Shown here: positions 43,056 to 51,693 of the stretch, one piece after another
Layout of the letters: the number at the start of each line of letters is the position of its first letter
How positions within the stretch are numbered: the first letter of the stretch is position 1
DNA from: Casp-Chloro-G3 sp002816715
Lineage (GTDB): Bacteria; Chloroflexota; Dehalococcoidia; Lucifugimonadales; UBA3495
Direction: 5' to 3'
Assembly: GCA_027623815.1 (NCBI GenBank)
Contig: JAQBUV010000003.1
Location: 1 to 64,000 of the forward strand
DNA: 64,000 nt
Position numbers and translations under genes: made by a program
Notes under the pieces: generated by a model
Told to the model about the DNA's origin: nothing
The model's database searches: none
The model's input: only the letters and a program-made list of their open reading frames with translations

Positions 43056-43622
43056 ATAGCTAGGCAGTACAAGGTTAACGAACAGATCCGGTCTCCTCAG
43101 ATACGGCTTATTGGTGAAGCCGGCGAGCAATTGGGTGTGATGGACACCGACAAGGCCATGCAATTGGCTCGCCAACAAGAAGTAGATCTGGTGGAGGTAG
43201 CTCCTAACGCTGACCCTCCAGTGTGCCGGCTTCTGGACTATGGTAAACTGCGCTATCTTTACGCCAAGAAAGATCGAGAATCCAAGAAAGGCCAGAAAAG
43301 CACTGAACTCCGTGAAATCAGGTTTCGTCCGAATATAGGCATCCATGACCTGGAAGCCAAAATGCGGAAGGTGCGAGAGTTCATTGATGATGGCTCCAAG
43401 GTAAAGCTCACTGTTCGTTTCCGCGGTCGGGAATCAGTCCATCAGCAATTAGGGCTATCGGTGCTGAAAAAGGTGGCCGATGACATGAAGGATGATGTAA
43501 GATTGGAGAAGCCTCCTTCAATGGAGGGTCGATCACTTTATATGATCCTGATTCCCAACGCTCCAACCAAGATTGAGAAAGCTGAAGACAAGATGGAAGA
43601 TTTAGCAGATGCCAAAGCTTAA
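43056..43622 (+). CDS. infC: Translation initiation factor IF-3, AUA start
   Basis: IF-3 binds the 30S subunit, prevents 50S joining and checks start codons. From ATA 43056 the protein has 188 aa and the standard N-terminus: YKVNEQIRSPQIRLIG follows within five residues. The first ATG in frame, at 43131, would remove that conserved N-domain segment. GGAGG at 43044-43048 is 7 nt before the ATA, an ideal distance, and no ATG, GTG or TTG exists in frame there. In E. coli infC starts at AUU and this allows IF-3 to repress itself; the same logic is expected here. The C-domain with RFRGRE is intact. The stop overlaps the rpmI start by 14 nt. Confidence 0.93.
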   Translation: MARQYKVNEQIRSPQIRLIGEAGEQLGVMDTDKAMQLARQQEVDLVEVAPNADPPVCRLLDYGKLRYLYAKKDRESKKGQKSTELREIRFRPNIGIHDLEAKMRKVREFIDDGSKVKLTVRFRGRESVHQQLGLSVLKKVADDMKDDVRLEKPPSMEGRSLYMILIPNAPTKIEKAEDKMEDLADAKA

Positions 43623-43806
43623 GACTCATAAGGGCGCCAAGGCGCGCCTGCATATAACCGGTACCGGCAAGTTGATGAGACGCAAGCGCATGAGCAGCCA
43701 CCTGCGTCGGAAGAAGCCCAACAAGGTGACCAGGAAGTTTGCCGACAAGTTGCTGGTTGACGCCAAGGATATCAAGAGGTTCAAGCGATTGCTTCCCTAC
43801 GGTTAG
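43609..43806 (+). CDS. rpmI: 50S ribosomal protein L35
   Basis: A 65-aa basic ribosomal protein: MPKLKTHKGAKARLHITGTGKL at the N-terminus and the conserved SHLRRKK near residue 30. It starts inside the last codons of infC (14-nt overlap) with GGAAG upstream, so its translation is probably coupled. The order infC-rpmI-rplT is universal in bacteria. Confidence 0.97.
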   Translation: MPKLKTHKGAKARLHITGTGKLMRRKRMSSHLRRKKPNKVTRKFADKLLVDAKDIKRFKRLLPYG

Positions 43807-43835
43807 CCGAGGGATTCTAGTTTCGGAGATTTGGT

Positions 43836-44195
43836 TTGCCCAGAGTAAAACGCGGAGTAACAAAACACCGTCGGCATAAGAAAGTGATGTTGGCGGCCAG
43901 AGGGTTTCAAGGTTCCTCAAGTAGGAATTACAAGTGGGCTAAAGAGGCCCTTTTGCATGCTTGGAGCCATGCCTACCGACATCGTCGGGAGCGCAAGCAA
44001 GAATTCCGCCGATTGTGGATCGTGCGTGTCGGTGCGGCTAGTCGCAGTGCGGGTCTGACATATAGCCAGTTCATGCATGGGTTGAAGCTGGCTGGAGTGG
44101 AAGTGGACCGAAAGATGTTGGCGGACTTGGCAGTACATGATGCTGCGGGGTTTGAAAAGCTGGTGGGAGTAGCCTCAGAGCATTTGAATAATTAG
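43836..44195 (+). CDS. rplT: 50S ribosomal protein L20
   Basis: A 119-aa protein that binds 23S rRNA early in 50S assembly. It starts PRVKRGVTKHRRHKKV after a TTG start codon at 43836 and contains RNYKWAKEALLHAWSHAYRHRRERK near residues 28-51. L20 often represses its own operon by binding the leader RNA. I see no clear mimic of its rRNA site here. A strong terminator follows. Confidence 0.97.
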   Translation: MPRVKRGVTKHRRHKKVMLAARGFQGSSSRNYKWAKEALLHAWSHAYRHRRERKQEFRRLWIVRVGAASRSAGLTYSQFMHGLKLAGVEVDRKMLADLAVHDAAGFEKLVGVASEHLNN

Positions 44196-44223
44196 GCTGA
44201 CTTCAATAATTTGGTAGAATATA

Positions 44224-44254
44224 AAGAGAGTGCGGTGAGCCGCACTCTCTTTTT
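44224..44254. terminator. Strong terminator after rplT, probably bidirectional
   Basis: A 12-bp stem (AAGAGAGTGCGG / CCGCACTCTCTT) with a TGAG loop is followed by T residues on the plus strand. On the minus strand the hairpin is followed by TTATATT, so it may also end the moeA transcript. Confidence 0.93.
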
Positions 44255-44286
44255 CTTGCCTTCTGGTGTAGAGACTAACCGGAGTT

Positions 44287-44727
44287 CTAATTCTCGTCTC
44301 CCGGTTCATGCTTGTGGTCAAAGCCATAGAAGGTGTCGCCATCTAGAATGCGCTCCAAGCCCTCTTCGGTGATGTTGATTGGCCGCATAGGAGTTGACCA
44401 CTTTTCAGTGAGCTCGTAGTGTAAGTCTCGCAGCGAGGTGGGTTCATTGCGACGCCCCAACAATATGCGAAACACGATCTCTTGCAACGGCATGCTGGAG
44501 CGGATGTAGTCCGTTTCCTTTACGCCATATTCGGCGATTTCTTCGACTAACTCGGCTGGGTTGTCCAGTTCATGGTCCGGCTTTACGCGCGATGGAGCCG
44601 ACGGCCCTCGGCGGGAAGCTAGCATATGAATGGGCGAGCGCCCCAGTTGGGTCAAGCGTTCAAAGCTTATAAAGTATTGCGGCGAATTGCCATTCTGCGG
44701 CGACAAATCCGAGTACGGCATGGTCAT
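44287..44727 (-). CDS. Unknown protein translationally coupled to moeA
   Basis: A 146-aa protein that I do not recognise. Its start overlaps the moeA stop by 4 nt, so it is made with MoeA. The second half (LQEIVFRILLGRRNEPTSLRDLHYELTEKWSTPMRPINITEEGLERIL) looks like a small helical domain, and the first third is polar and probably flexible. No Cys, metal motif or membrane segment is seen. The coupling suggests a role in molybdenum cofactor use or merely shared expression. Confidence 0.65.
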   Translation of the reverse strand: MTMPYSDLSPQNGNSPQYFISFERLTQLGRSPIHMLASRRGPSAPSRVKPDHELDNPAELVEEIAEYGVKETDYIRSSMPLQEIVFRILLGRRNEPTSLRDLHYELTEKWSTPMRPINITEEGLERILDGDTFYGFDHKHEPGDEN

Positions 44728-46046
44728 ATATCAACCTCTTCATTCCAATCCAACATTATAATTGTAACTTTTTCGCCAGCAGCTTTACTAGTCTCATCTG
44801 CCGGGCAGATTGCCAGTCCGTTAGCGCGGGACATTGACGTCAATATATTTGATCCCTGGGGGCCAGTTGGGTTGGCATAATAAGCGCCGTCCCGATGCTC
44901 TACTTCTACGCGGGCATACACCCGCCGACCGTCGGTGTTGTAAATGGGGCCGGTGAGCACGCCTTCAACAGCCGGTCTCGCCAAAGCGCCGCGCCCCAAC
45001 ATGGTCGATATGGCCGGCCTGCCGAACATTTCAAATGCAACCATCGCGCTGACCGGGTTACCGGGAAGACCAAGCAGAGGGACCGGCTTCTGGCTTGGGT
45101 AATTCAGATGACCGAAGGCCAGCGGCTTGGCCGGTCGCATCCGCACCGACCAGAAATTCATACTGCCTCGCTGGGTAAGAACATCCTTCACGATGTCATA
45201 GTCGCCTTTGGAGACCCCAGCGGAGGTAACCAACAAGTCCGACCCGGCGACCTGCTCCAGTTTGCGGTGCATGTCTTCCAAGTTGTCGCGGGCAATGCCC
45301 AGGATTCGGGGCACACCACCAGCCGCGATCACGGCGGCGGCGATGCTGGAACCGTTGGCGTCGTAAATCTTGCCGGGACTCAACGGTTGTCCCGCTGCTT
45401 CAAGCTCATCGCCGGTGGACAGAATGGCGACTATCGGACGGCGGATCACCGATACGCGACTCAGGCCCAGGGAAGCTAGCACGCCGATTTCAGATGCCCG
45501 TATCAGCGTCCCTGCCTTCAGTACCAGTTGGCCTCGCCGCACATCCTCGCCCGGCGGACGAACGTTGCAGTACATCGGCAGGTCGGATGCGATGTTGATT
45601 TCGTCCAGAGTCCGGCCAGCCTGGCGGCGTTCCACTTCGTCGGTCTCTTCAAAAGGAACCACCGTGTCTGCCCCGTCGGGTATGGGAGCGCCGGTCATAA
45701 TCCTGATGGCGGTGCCCGCCTGCACGGCTTGGGACGATACGTGTCCGGCGGCGACGGTGCCAATGACCTTCAGCATTTTAGGGGCATCGCTGGACGCGCC
45801 CTTGATGTCTGACTGTATTACAGCGTAGCCGTCCATGCCCGAATTGGCCAGCGGCGGTAGGTCCAGCGGCGAATTTACGTCTACTGCCAAGACCTGCCCA
45901 AGGCAATCAAGAATGGATTTTTCTTCCGGTTCCAGTGGACTGAAGCTGGCAATGATACGCTCGAAAGCCTCTTCCACGGTAAGCATATCCTCGGCCACAT
46001 GACTGTGACCGTGGGAGTGGCTATGACTGTGTTCGTGAGCTTGCAT
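44724..46046 (-). CDS. moeA: Molybdopterin molybdenumtransferase MoeA with His-rich N-terminus
   Basis: Inserts molybdate into adenylylated molybdopterin. The 440-aa protein has PLANSGMDGYAV near residue 55, GAPIPDGADTVVPFE near 98, the MoCF_biosynth domain with ILSTGDEL near 180 and GLPGNPVS near 308, and the C-terminal MoeA domain. The N-terminus is unusual: in residues 4-16 every second residue is His (seven in all). I chose ATG 46046 because it has GGGGAG 6 nt upstream; an ATG at 46076 would add 10 residues. The His stretch may bind or store a metal ion. No other Moco genes are in the window. Confidence 0.93.
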   Translation of the reverse strand: MQAHEHSHSHSHGHSHVAEDMLTVEEAFERIIASFSPLEPEEKSILDCLGQVLAVDVNSPLDLPPLANSGMDGYAVIQSDIKGASSDAPKMLKVIGTVAAGHVSSQAVQAGTAIRIMTGAPIPDGADTVVPFEETDEVERRQAGRTLDEINIASDLPMYCNVRPPGEDVRRGQLVLKAGTLIRASEIGVLASLGLSRVSVIRRPIVAILSTGDELEAAGQPLSPGKIYDANGSSIAAAVIAAGGVPRILGIARDNLEDMHRKLEQVAGSDLLVTSAGVSKGDYDIVKDVLTQRGSMNFWSVRMRPAKPLAFGHLNYPSQKPVPLLGLPGNPVSAMVAFEMFGRPAISTMLGRGALARPAVEGVLTGPIYNTDGRRVYARVEVEHRDGAYYANPTGPQGSNILTSMSRANGLAICPADETSKAAGEKVTIIMLDWNEEVDI

Positions 46047-46110
46047 GTTGCTCCCCGGAGCTAAACCTGATGCCAATTTACTATAACCCGCAATTCCGTG
46101 GCAAGGGGTA

Positions 46111-48516
46111 TCAACTGCCTCTCAAGGTGGCCCCTACTTCCCTTTCCAGAGCGCGAAGCAGGCCTTCCAGAGTGCGATTGACTTCCTCGTTGGTAAGTGT
46201 ACGCTCCTGAGACTGAAAATACACATGCCAGGCCAGCGACCTGGTTCCAGCCGGAATATTGTCCCCAGTGTAGACGTCGAAAAGCTCAACATTCTCGACC
46301 AACCGGTGCCGTCCGAGAATTTCCTGTACCTTGCCTGCTGGCAGGTCAGCCGCGACAATCAACGCCAGGTCACGAGTAGCCGCCGGAAAGCGAGACAAGG
46401 GACGGAAGCTATCGCGGGAATGCCGGGTTACTTTCAGTATCTGCTCTAATTGTAGCTCAAACAGCACCACCGGCAGAGGCTTGAGATCAAGCCGTGCCCG
46501 GACTTCCGGGTGGACTTCGCCGATGATACCCAATTCAGTATCGCCAGCGATGATCCTGGCGCATCGTCCGGGGTGGCAAGTTGGGTCTTCGGTAGGCTGA
46601 TAGGACGTGGTGACGCCGAGGCGCTCCAGCGCAGAGGATAAGATGCCTTTGGCGTCGAAAAAATCTAAATAGCCGTCTTGTTCCAGCCAGGAAGGTTCGG
46701 AGCGCAGGCCCGACACTACTCCGGCGGCAATTTCCTGCTCCACCGGCAGTTCGTCTTTACGCGGCAAGAAGGCTCGACCCACCTCAAACAGTCGGAAAGG
46801 GGCGTCCATGTGTTCCTGATTGTAAAGCAGGGTTTGCAGCAGGCTGGCCCGCAGGGTGGGGCGCAAATATTCCTGTCCCACGCTCATCGGGTTGGCCACA
46901 TGCAGAGGCAGGTTTTCCTGGTCTAGTTGGTTGACCTTTTCCAGGCTTTCCAGACTGACTAAAGGATAACTGATGGTCTCTTGCAGTCCTGCCGCCGCCA
47001 TGGCTTCCCGAACCCGCCATTTCAGTTCGGTCATGGGCGACGGATGATGATTGGGTATGGGCGTCGACAGCATGGTGGTGGGAACCTCATCGTAACCAAT
47101 GATGCGCACCACTTCTTCGATCAGGTCTTCCTCAATGTTAATGTCATTGCGCCAATAGGGTATGGTGGCATTGAGGCTCCCCGGCTCGGTTGGTTTGGTC
47201 TGGATGCCCAGGGATTGCAGCACCTGGGCGGCCTTCTCAATGTCCAACTCCATGCCTAGAACCTGCTTCAACCGTTTGAGAGATAGCGGTACTGTTGGGT
47301 GTGGCGCGTCCCGGCCCTGGTATATATCGACGATACCTTGAGCGATTTCACCACCAGAAACCTGCTGGATTAGCTGGGTGGCCCGGCGTAACCCGATGGG
47401 AGCCAGTTCCGGGCGCAGGCCCTTCTCGAACCGCTGGGTCGCGTCGGTGCGCAGCCGGAAGGTCTCGGCGGTCTGGCGGTTGTTGTAGTTGTCGAAGGTC
47501 GCCGACTCCAGCAACACGTTGGTGGTATCCGGGCCAATCTCGCTGTTGGCCCCGCCGATAACACCGCCGATGCCCACCGGGTCATGGGAGTCGGCGATTA
47601 CCAGCACATCGGGGTTCAGTATGCGTCCCGCACCGTCCAGAGTATCCAGAACTTCACCGGGCCTGGCCCGACGCACAATAATGGTGTGGTCGCGCAGTTT
47701 GTCCAGATCGAATGCGTGCAGCGGCTGGTTGAACTCCAGCATCACGTAGTTGGTCACGTCAACCACGTTGTTAATGGGACGCAGCCCGGCCTTGGTCAGG
47801 CGGTCTTGCAGCCACTGCGGTGAATCACCAATTTTGATGCCCTGGATTACGCTGGCGGTATAGCGCGGGCACAGGTCGGGATCAGCAACCGAGACGGTGG
47901 CCAGTTCGGCGATGGGGGTGTTCCCCTCCTGATAGCTGATGTCCGGCTCTCGAACGGTCTTGCCGGTGATGGCGGCGACTTCGTGGGCCACGCCCAAAAT
48001 CGAGAAACAGTCCAGACGGTTGGCGGTGACTTCCAGATCGATCACAGTGTCGCCCAGGTAGCTGTCCAGAGTAACGCCGATGGGCGCGTCATCGGGCAGC
48101 ACCACGATGCCTTCATGGCCGTCGCCCAGACCCAACTCCAACTCGGAGCAGATCATCCCTTCTGAGACCACGCCCCGAATGCGGGCGGGCTTGAGGTTTT
48201 CGTGCTTTTCGCTGTGGGTGTTGTACAGGTAGGCCCCAACCTTGGCGAAGCAGATTTTCTGTCCGGCGGCGACGTTGGGCGCGCCGCAGACCACCTGCAT
48301 CTGCTCTGATCCGATGTCCACCCGGCACAGGGACAGCCGGTCGGCGTTGGGGTGCTGCTCGACTGACAGAACGTGCCCGACGTAACAGCCAGTCCAGCCG
48401 CCCAACTCGATCACGTCGCCCGCTTCCACTCCCGCCATGGTCAGACGGTGGGCCAGTTCCTGGGCTGACATTTCAACGTCAACGTATTCTTTTAGCCAGC
48501 TTAAGGGTACCCGCAT
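46111..48516 (-). CDS. pheT: Phenylalanyl-tRNA synthetase beta chain
   Basis: An 801-aa large subunit of the alpha2-beta2 enzyme. In order: tRNA-binding EMAP-like domain (about residues 40-155), B3/B4 editing domain, B5 domain near 410-475, the inactive catalytic-like core, and a C-terminal ferredoxin-fold anticodon-binding domain (about 705-800, FPAATRDLALIV). Complete and normal. It lies 141 nt downstream of pheS. The gap contains a 14-bp direct repeat (48600-48627) but no terminator. Confidence 0.97.
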   Translation of the reverse strand: MRVPLSWLKEYVDVEMSAQELAHRLTMAGVEAGDVIELGGWTGCYVGHVLSVEQHPNADRLSLCRVDIGSEQMQVVCGAPNVAAGQKICFAKVGAYLYNTHSEKHENLKPARIRGVVSEGMICSELELGLGDGHEGIVVLPDDAPIGVTLDSYLGDTVIDLEVTANRLDCFSILGVAHEVAAITGKTVREPDISYQEGNTPIAELATVSVADPDLCPRYTASVIQGIKIGDSPQWLQDRLTKAGLRPINNVVDVTNYVMLEFNQPLHAFDLDKLRDHTIIVRRARPGEVLDTLDGAGRILNPDVLVIADSHDPVGIGGVIGGANSEIGPDTTNVLLESATFDNYNNRQTAETFRLRTDATQRFEKGLRPELAPIGLRRATQLIQQVSGGEIAQGIVDIYQGRDAPHPTVPLSLKRLKQVLGMELDIEKAAQVLQSLGIQTKPTEPGSLNATIPYWRNDINIEEDLIEEVVRIIGYDEVPTTMLSTPIPNHHPSPMTELKWRVREAMAAAGLQETISYPLVSLESLEKVNQLDQENLPLHVANPMSVGQEYLRPTLRASLLQTLLYNQEHMDAPFRLFEVGRAFLPRKDELPVEQEIAAGVVSGLRSEPSWLEQDGYLDFFDAKGILSSALERLGVTTSYQPTEDPTCHPGRCARIIAGDTELGIIGEVHPEVRARLDLKPLPVVLFELQLEQILKVTRHSRDSFRPLSRFPAATRDLALIVAADLPAGKVQEILGRHRLVENVELFDVYTGDNIPAGTRSLAWHVYFQSQERTLTNEEVNRTLEGLLRALEREVGATLRGS

Positions 48517-48657
48517 AAATTCTCGACTATTTTGCCGCCAGCATCCTTTTACCTTATGAGAAGCGATGCTCTTTTACGGAGATCAACCACACCGTGTTCG
48601 AAGTTTAGATTTGGAAGTTTAGATTTGAGTGAGATCAGGTGGGCGGAGATGATTGTA

Positions 48658-49761
48658 TCAGAATTGGCGCAAGAATCGGAGGTCATTGGTATAGAAATGC
48701 CGGATGTCGTCGATGCCGTACTTGAGCATGGCGACGCGCTCCGGCCCGATGCCAAAGGCGAAGCCGGTGTATTTTTCGGTATCGTACCCCACGCTGGCCA
48801 GCACTTTGGGGTGCACCATCCCGGCGCCCATAATCTCAATCCAGCCGCTGCCCCGACAAATGCGACAACGGTTGTCGCCGCCCTGGCAGGCAAAGCAGTC
48901 AATGGACATGTCAACGCCCGGCTCAACAAAGGGGAAGTAGTCACAGCGGAAACGCACCTTGCGCTCTTCGCCGAACAAACGGCGGGCAAATTCGTACAGT
49001 GTGCCCTTCAGGTCGGCGAAGGTGATGCCTTCGTCAACCGCCAAGCCTTCAATCTGGTAAAAGTGCCACTCGTGGGTCGCGTCGGTGGCTTCGTAGCGGT
49101 AGCACTTGCCGGGCACCACCACCCGTATCGGCGGCTGAGTGTTCTCCATAACCCGCGCCTGCATCGGCGAGGTGTGGGTGCGCAGCAACATGGGCTGCTG
49201 GCCCGCCTCGTTGCGGTAGTCAATCCACATCGAGTTCCACATATCCCGGGCCGGGTGGCCTTCCGGGATATTCAGCATCTCGAAGTTGTAGTGATCCCAC
49301 TCGACCTCCGGGCCTTCCACGATACTGAAACCCATCGACACAAAGGCGTCGGTGATTTCTTTAACGATCTGGGTAGTGGGGTGGAGTCGGCCAATCGGCG
49401 TGGGCCGCCCCAGCATTGTAACGTCGATACGGTCGCGCGCGAAGGCCTGGACCTGCTGGGCCTGGTCGATTTCCTGAGTCTTCTGGGCCAGGCGCTCATC
49501 CAGCAGGTTTTTGGACTGGTTGCCCAATGCGCCCAGTTCCCGCCGCTGTTCCAGGTCTAGCTGGGACAAACCCCGCAGGACGTTGGTGAGACTGCCCCGG
49601 CGTCCCAGGTAGGAGATGCGCCACTGGTCCAGGGATTCCAGGTCGTTGATGCGGTCCAGTTCCTGGGTAGCCTGCTGGGTTAGCTGCTCAATGGACTGGG
49701 CGGAAGGTTGGGTCAAGCTGAAGCCGCCTTGGTGTAGATATTTGGGGACAAAAAGTGTCAC
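48658..49761 (-). CDS. pheS: Phenylalanyl-tRNA synthetase alpha chain
   Basis: The catalytic class II subunit, 367 aa as drawn. Motif 2 lies in RTHTSPMQARVM near residue 202 and motif 3 in GFAFGIGPERVAMLKYGIDDIR near 335, after an N-terminal coiled coil. The GTG at 49761 has no room for a ribosome-binding site. A TTG at 49716, with AAGGCGG upstream, gives an N-terminus closer to the family and is a good alternative. No T-box or attenuator is recognisable upstream. Confidence 0.95.
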   Translation of the reverse strand: MTLFVPKYLHQGGFSLTQPSAQSIEQLTQQATQELDRINDLESLDQWRISYLGRRGSLTNVLRGLSQLDLEQRRELGALGNQSKNLLDERLAQKTQEIDQAQQVQAFARDRIDVTMLGRPTPIGRLHPTTQIVKEITDAFVSMGFSIVEGPEVEWDHYNFEMLNIPEGHPARDMWNSMWIDYRNEAGQQPMLLRTHTSPMQARVMENTQPPIRVVVPGKCYRYEATDATHEWHFYQIEGLAVDEGITFADLKGTLYEFARRLFGEERKVRFRCDYFPFVEPGVDMSIDCFACQGGDNRCRICRGSGWIEIMGAGMVHPKVLASVGYDTEKYTGFAFGIGPERVAMLKYGIDDIRHFYTNDLRFLRQF

Positions 49762-49904
49762 CTTTCGTCACGCCATTATAGGATTCGGCAAATGGGCGGG
49801 TCAAGGTGTGGGTAGCGTGAGTGTATAATTTCAGGGGCGTGGTCACCCGAAACGCGAAAATACGTGATAAGTGCCTAGATGCCACGGGCATCGGGCTGGA
49901 TTGA

Positions 49905-51194
49905 ATGGTTTTACTTACCGCATTCAAACGCAAGTTGCACTACGGCTGGGTCATATTTGGGCTGACCTTCGCCAACCTGACCATTGAGGGCGGGGCCAAG
50001 AACAGCCAACCGGTGTTCCTGGTAGCCCTGCGCAACAGCTTTGGCAGCAGCGTTACGCTTACTTCGGCCATATTCTCGGTGGCCGGGCTGGTGGGGGCCT
50101 TCTCCTCCCCTTTGTTGGGCAAGCTGCTGGACCGCTTCGGGCCGAGGGTTATGTTTCCGCTGGCCGGGGCGTTCATCCTGGCGGGTTGGCTAGCCAGCAG
50201 TTTTGCCACCCACCTCTGGCAGTTGTTCATCTTTTACAGCGTGTTCGCCGCTCTGGGCCAGACCATGGTCTCTTCCTTTTCCGCCACGGCTACGCTGGCG
50301 CCGTGGTTTCCTAACTCCAAGGGCATCGTGCTGGGCATGGCCGACTCGGGCAATCCCACCGGGCAGGCTATTGTGACGCCAATGGCGCAGGTTATCGTCT
50401 CCACGCTGGGTTTTCGGGCCGCCTACCAGATATTTGGCATCGCCTTCTTCCTGGTGGCCGCGCCGCTGAACCTGCTCTTCCAGCGACGCCCGCCGGTGTT
50501 TTCAGAGGCATTGCCCGACCCAGGGCTGGCCGCGCCGCTGCCGTCAGAGACACCAGAGACAATCAAAGGCGATGCCGGGCGACCCGCGGTTTCCGGTACG
50601 CTGCCGGTAAAAGTGATGCTGCGACAACCAGCGGTGTGGTTACTGCTGGCGACCCGGGCGGTGGCGTCCACCGCCAACCAGATGACCCAGGTGCATATGA
50701 TCCTCTTTTTCGTGCTGGCCGGGTACGGCGAGTTGCAGGCGGCGGTGGCCATCGGGCTGTCCGGTCTGGTCGGAATGGCCGGGCGTCCTAGTTTTGGTCT
50801 GCTGTCTGATGTGATCGGCCGGGAGTTGGTTTTTACCCTCTGCATGTCAATGAGCGTGGTTTCCATTCTAGTAGTGCTGTTCTTCAGCGGCGGCGGAAAC
50901 CTGGCGGTGTTGGTAGTATTCGTCGCTCTGGCCGGGCTTAGCGATGGTCTGAGCGGTCTGCTGATTGGGGCTAAGGCCGCCGATTTATACCCACCTCGGG
51001 CCCTGGGCACGGTTATGGGCGTGGTCGAAGTCGGCCGCGGCATTGGCATTGCCCTGGGACCGATTTTGGCTGGATTCCTGTTTGACCTGCAGGGCGACTA
51101 CCTGGTGGCCTTTTCGCTGGCGGCCGGGCTGACCTTTGGGTCAATTTTGACCATGTGGGGAGTCAGGCTGGCTCAGGGCGAGGCCCGCTACTGA
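49905..51194 (+). CDS. Major facilitator superfamily transporter
   Basis: A 429-aa protein with about twelve membrane helices in two halves, joined by a cytoplasmic loop rich in Pro, Ala and Glu near residues 190-225. LLGKLLDRFGPRVMF near residue 64 matches the MFS signature between helices 2 and 3, and the second half repeats it as FGLLSDVIGREL. The family resembles oxalate/formate or monocarboxylate-type transporters (MFS_1), but the substrate cannot be assigned. Divergent from pheS. Confidence 0.88.
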   Translation: MVLLTAFKRKLHYGWVIFGLTFANLTIEGGAKNSQPVFLVALRNSFGSSVTLTSAIFSVAGLVGAFSSPLLGKLLDRFGPRVMFPLAGAFILAGWLASSFATHLWQLFIFYSVFAALGQTMVSSFSATATLAPWFPNSKGIVLGMADSGNPTGQAIVTPMAQVIVSTLGFRAAYQIFGIAFFLVAAPLNLLFQRRPPVFSEALPDPGLAAPLPSETPETIKGDAGRPAVSGTLPVKVMLRQPAVWLLLATRAVASTANQMTQVHMILFFVLAGYGELQAAVAIGLSGLVGMAGRPSFGLLSDVIGRELVFTLCMSMSVVSILVVLFFSGGGNLAVLVVFVALAGLSDGLSGLLIGAKAADLYPPRALGTVMGVVEVGRGIGIALGPILAGFLFDLQGDYLVAFSLAAGLTFGSILTMWGVRLAQGEARY

Positions 51195-51305
51195 CCTGAC
51201 TTGCCTCGGCGTCCCTCCCCTGATGCCTCGGTTCTCCACCTCACAACCTTCGATATACAAAGCTCCATACAAAGCTGCCGAAACGGTATTAATGACCTAT
51301 TCTAG

Positions 51306-51334
51306 TTGATTAAGAACAATTGTTCTGTTACAGT
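51306..51334 (+). promoter_or_regulatory. Promoter with a LexA-type palindrome in its spacer
   Basis: TTGATT at 51306-51311, a 17-bp spacer, and TACAGT at 51329-51334 with TGT before it (extended -10). The spacer holds a perfect 14-bp palindrome AGAACAATTGTTCT (51313-51326). Its core GAAC-N4-GTTC equals the Gram-positive-type LexA (DinR) box. A repressor bound there would block RNA polymerase. The first gene starts about 85 nt downstream. Confidence 0.6.
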
Positions 51335-51426
51335 TTCCTTACCAATTGTGCGTTAGAAAACGCTTTGACGGACTAACCTGAAGAGTGAATTTAAGCTTAT
51401 TCCGTTGAGGGCAAAAGGGGGGAGAA

Positions 51427-51693
51427 TTGCCACAGTTTCGTTTCAAGGCGTGCGTCAAATGCGGTGGTGACCTGGCAATGGATGATGGTGACTGGATTTG
51501 CTTGCAGTGTGGCACCTATTACTATGTAGGTCTATATCAGTGGCCGGAGGTGCAGCATCCTGGAGAAGATCAGCATCGGCGTGACGATGAACGTACAGAA
51601 CGCGCCACCTCAATTTTGGCGAATCGGCATGGGGTTACAATGGGCATCGTCTTTGCTTCTGTGCTATTCGCCAGCGGTTCGGTAATCAAGTGA
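51427..51693 (+). CDS. Small zinc-ribbon protein
   Basis: An 88-aa protein of unknown function. Cys9-x2-Cys12 and Cys25-x2-Cys28 are spaced as in zinc ribbons of the TFIIB or transposase type. A polar, charged middle (HPGEDQHRRDDERTERA) and a hydrophobic C-terminus (MGIVFASVLFASGSVI) follow. The start is TTG 51427, after a GGGGGGAG purine run. Its last 4 nt overlap the GTG of the RuvC-like gene, so the two are coupled. The promoter in front carries a LexA-type palindrome. A DNA- or RNA-binding role is plausible. Confidence 0.65.
   Translation: MPQFRFKACVKCGGDLAMDDGDWICLQCGTYYYVGLYQWPEVQHPGEDQHRRDDERTERATSILANRHGVTMGIVFASVLFASGSVIK

Noticed and set aside
48532..49560. Open frame of 342 codons on the plus strand
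   Set aside because: Antisense to pheS; the product has no family character.
49762..49904. T-box or attenuator upstream of pheS
   Set aside because: No specifier stem or T-box consensus found. The same was true upstream of proS and tyrS.
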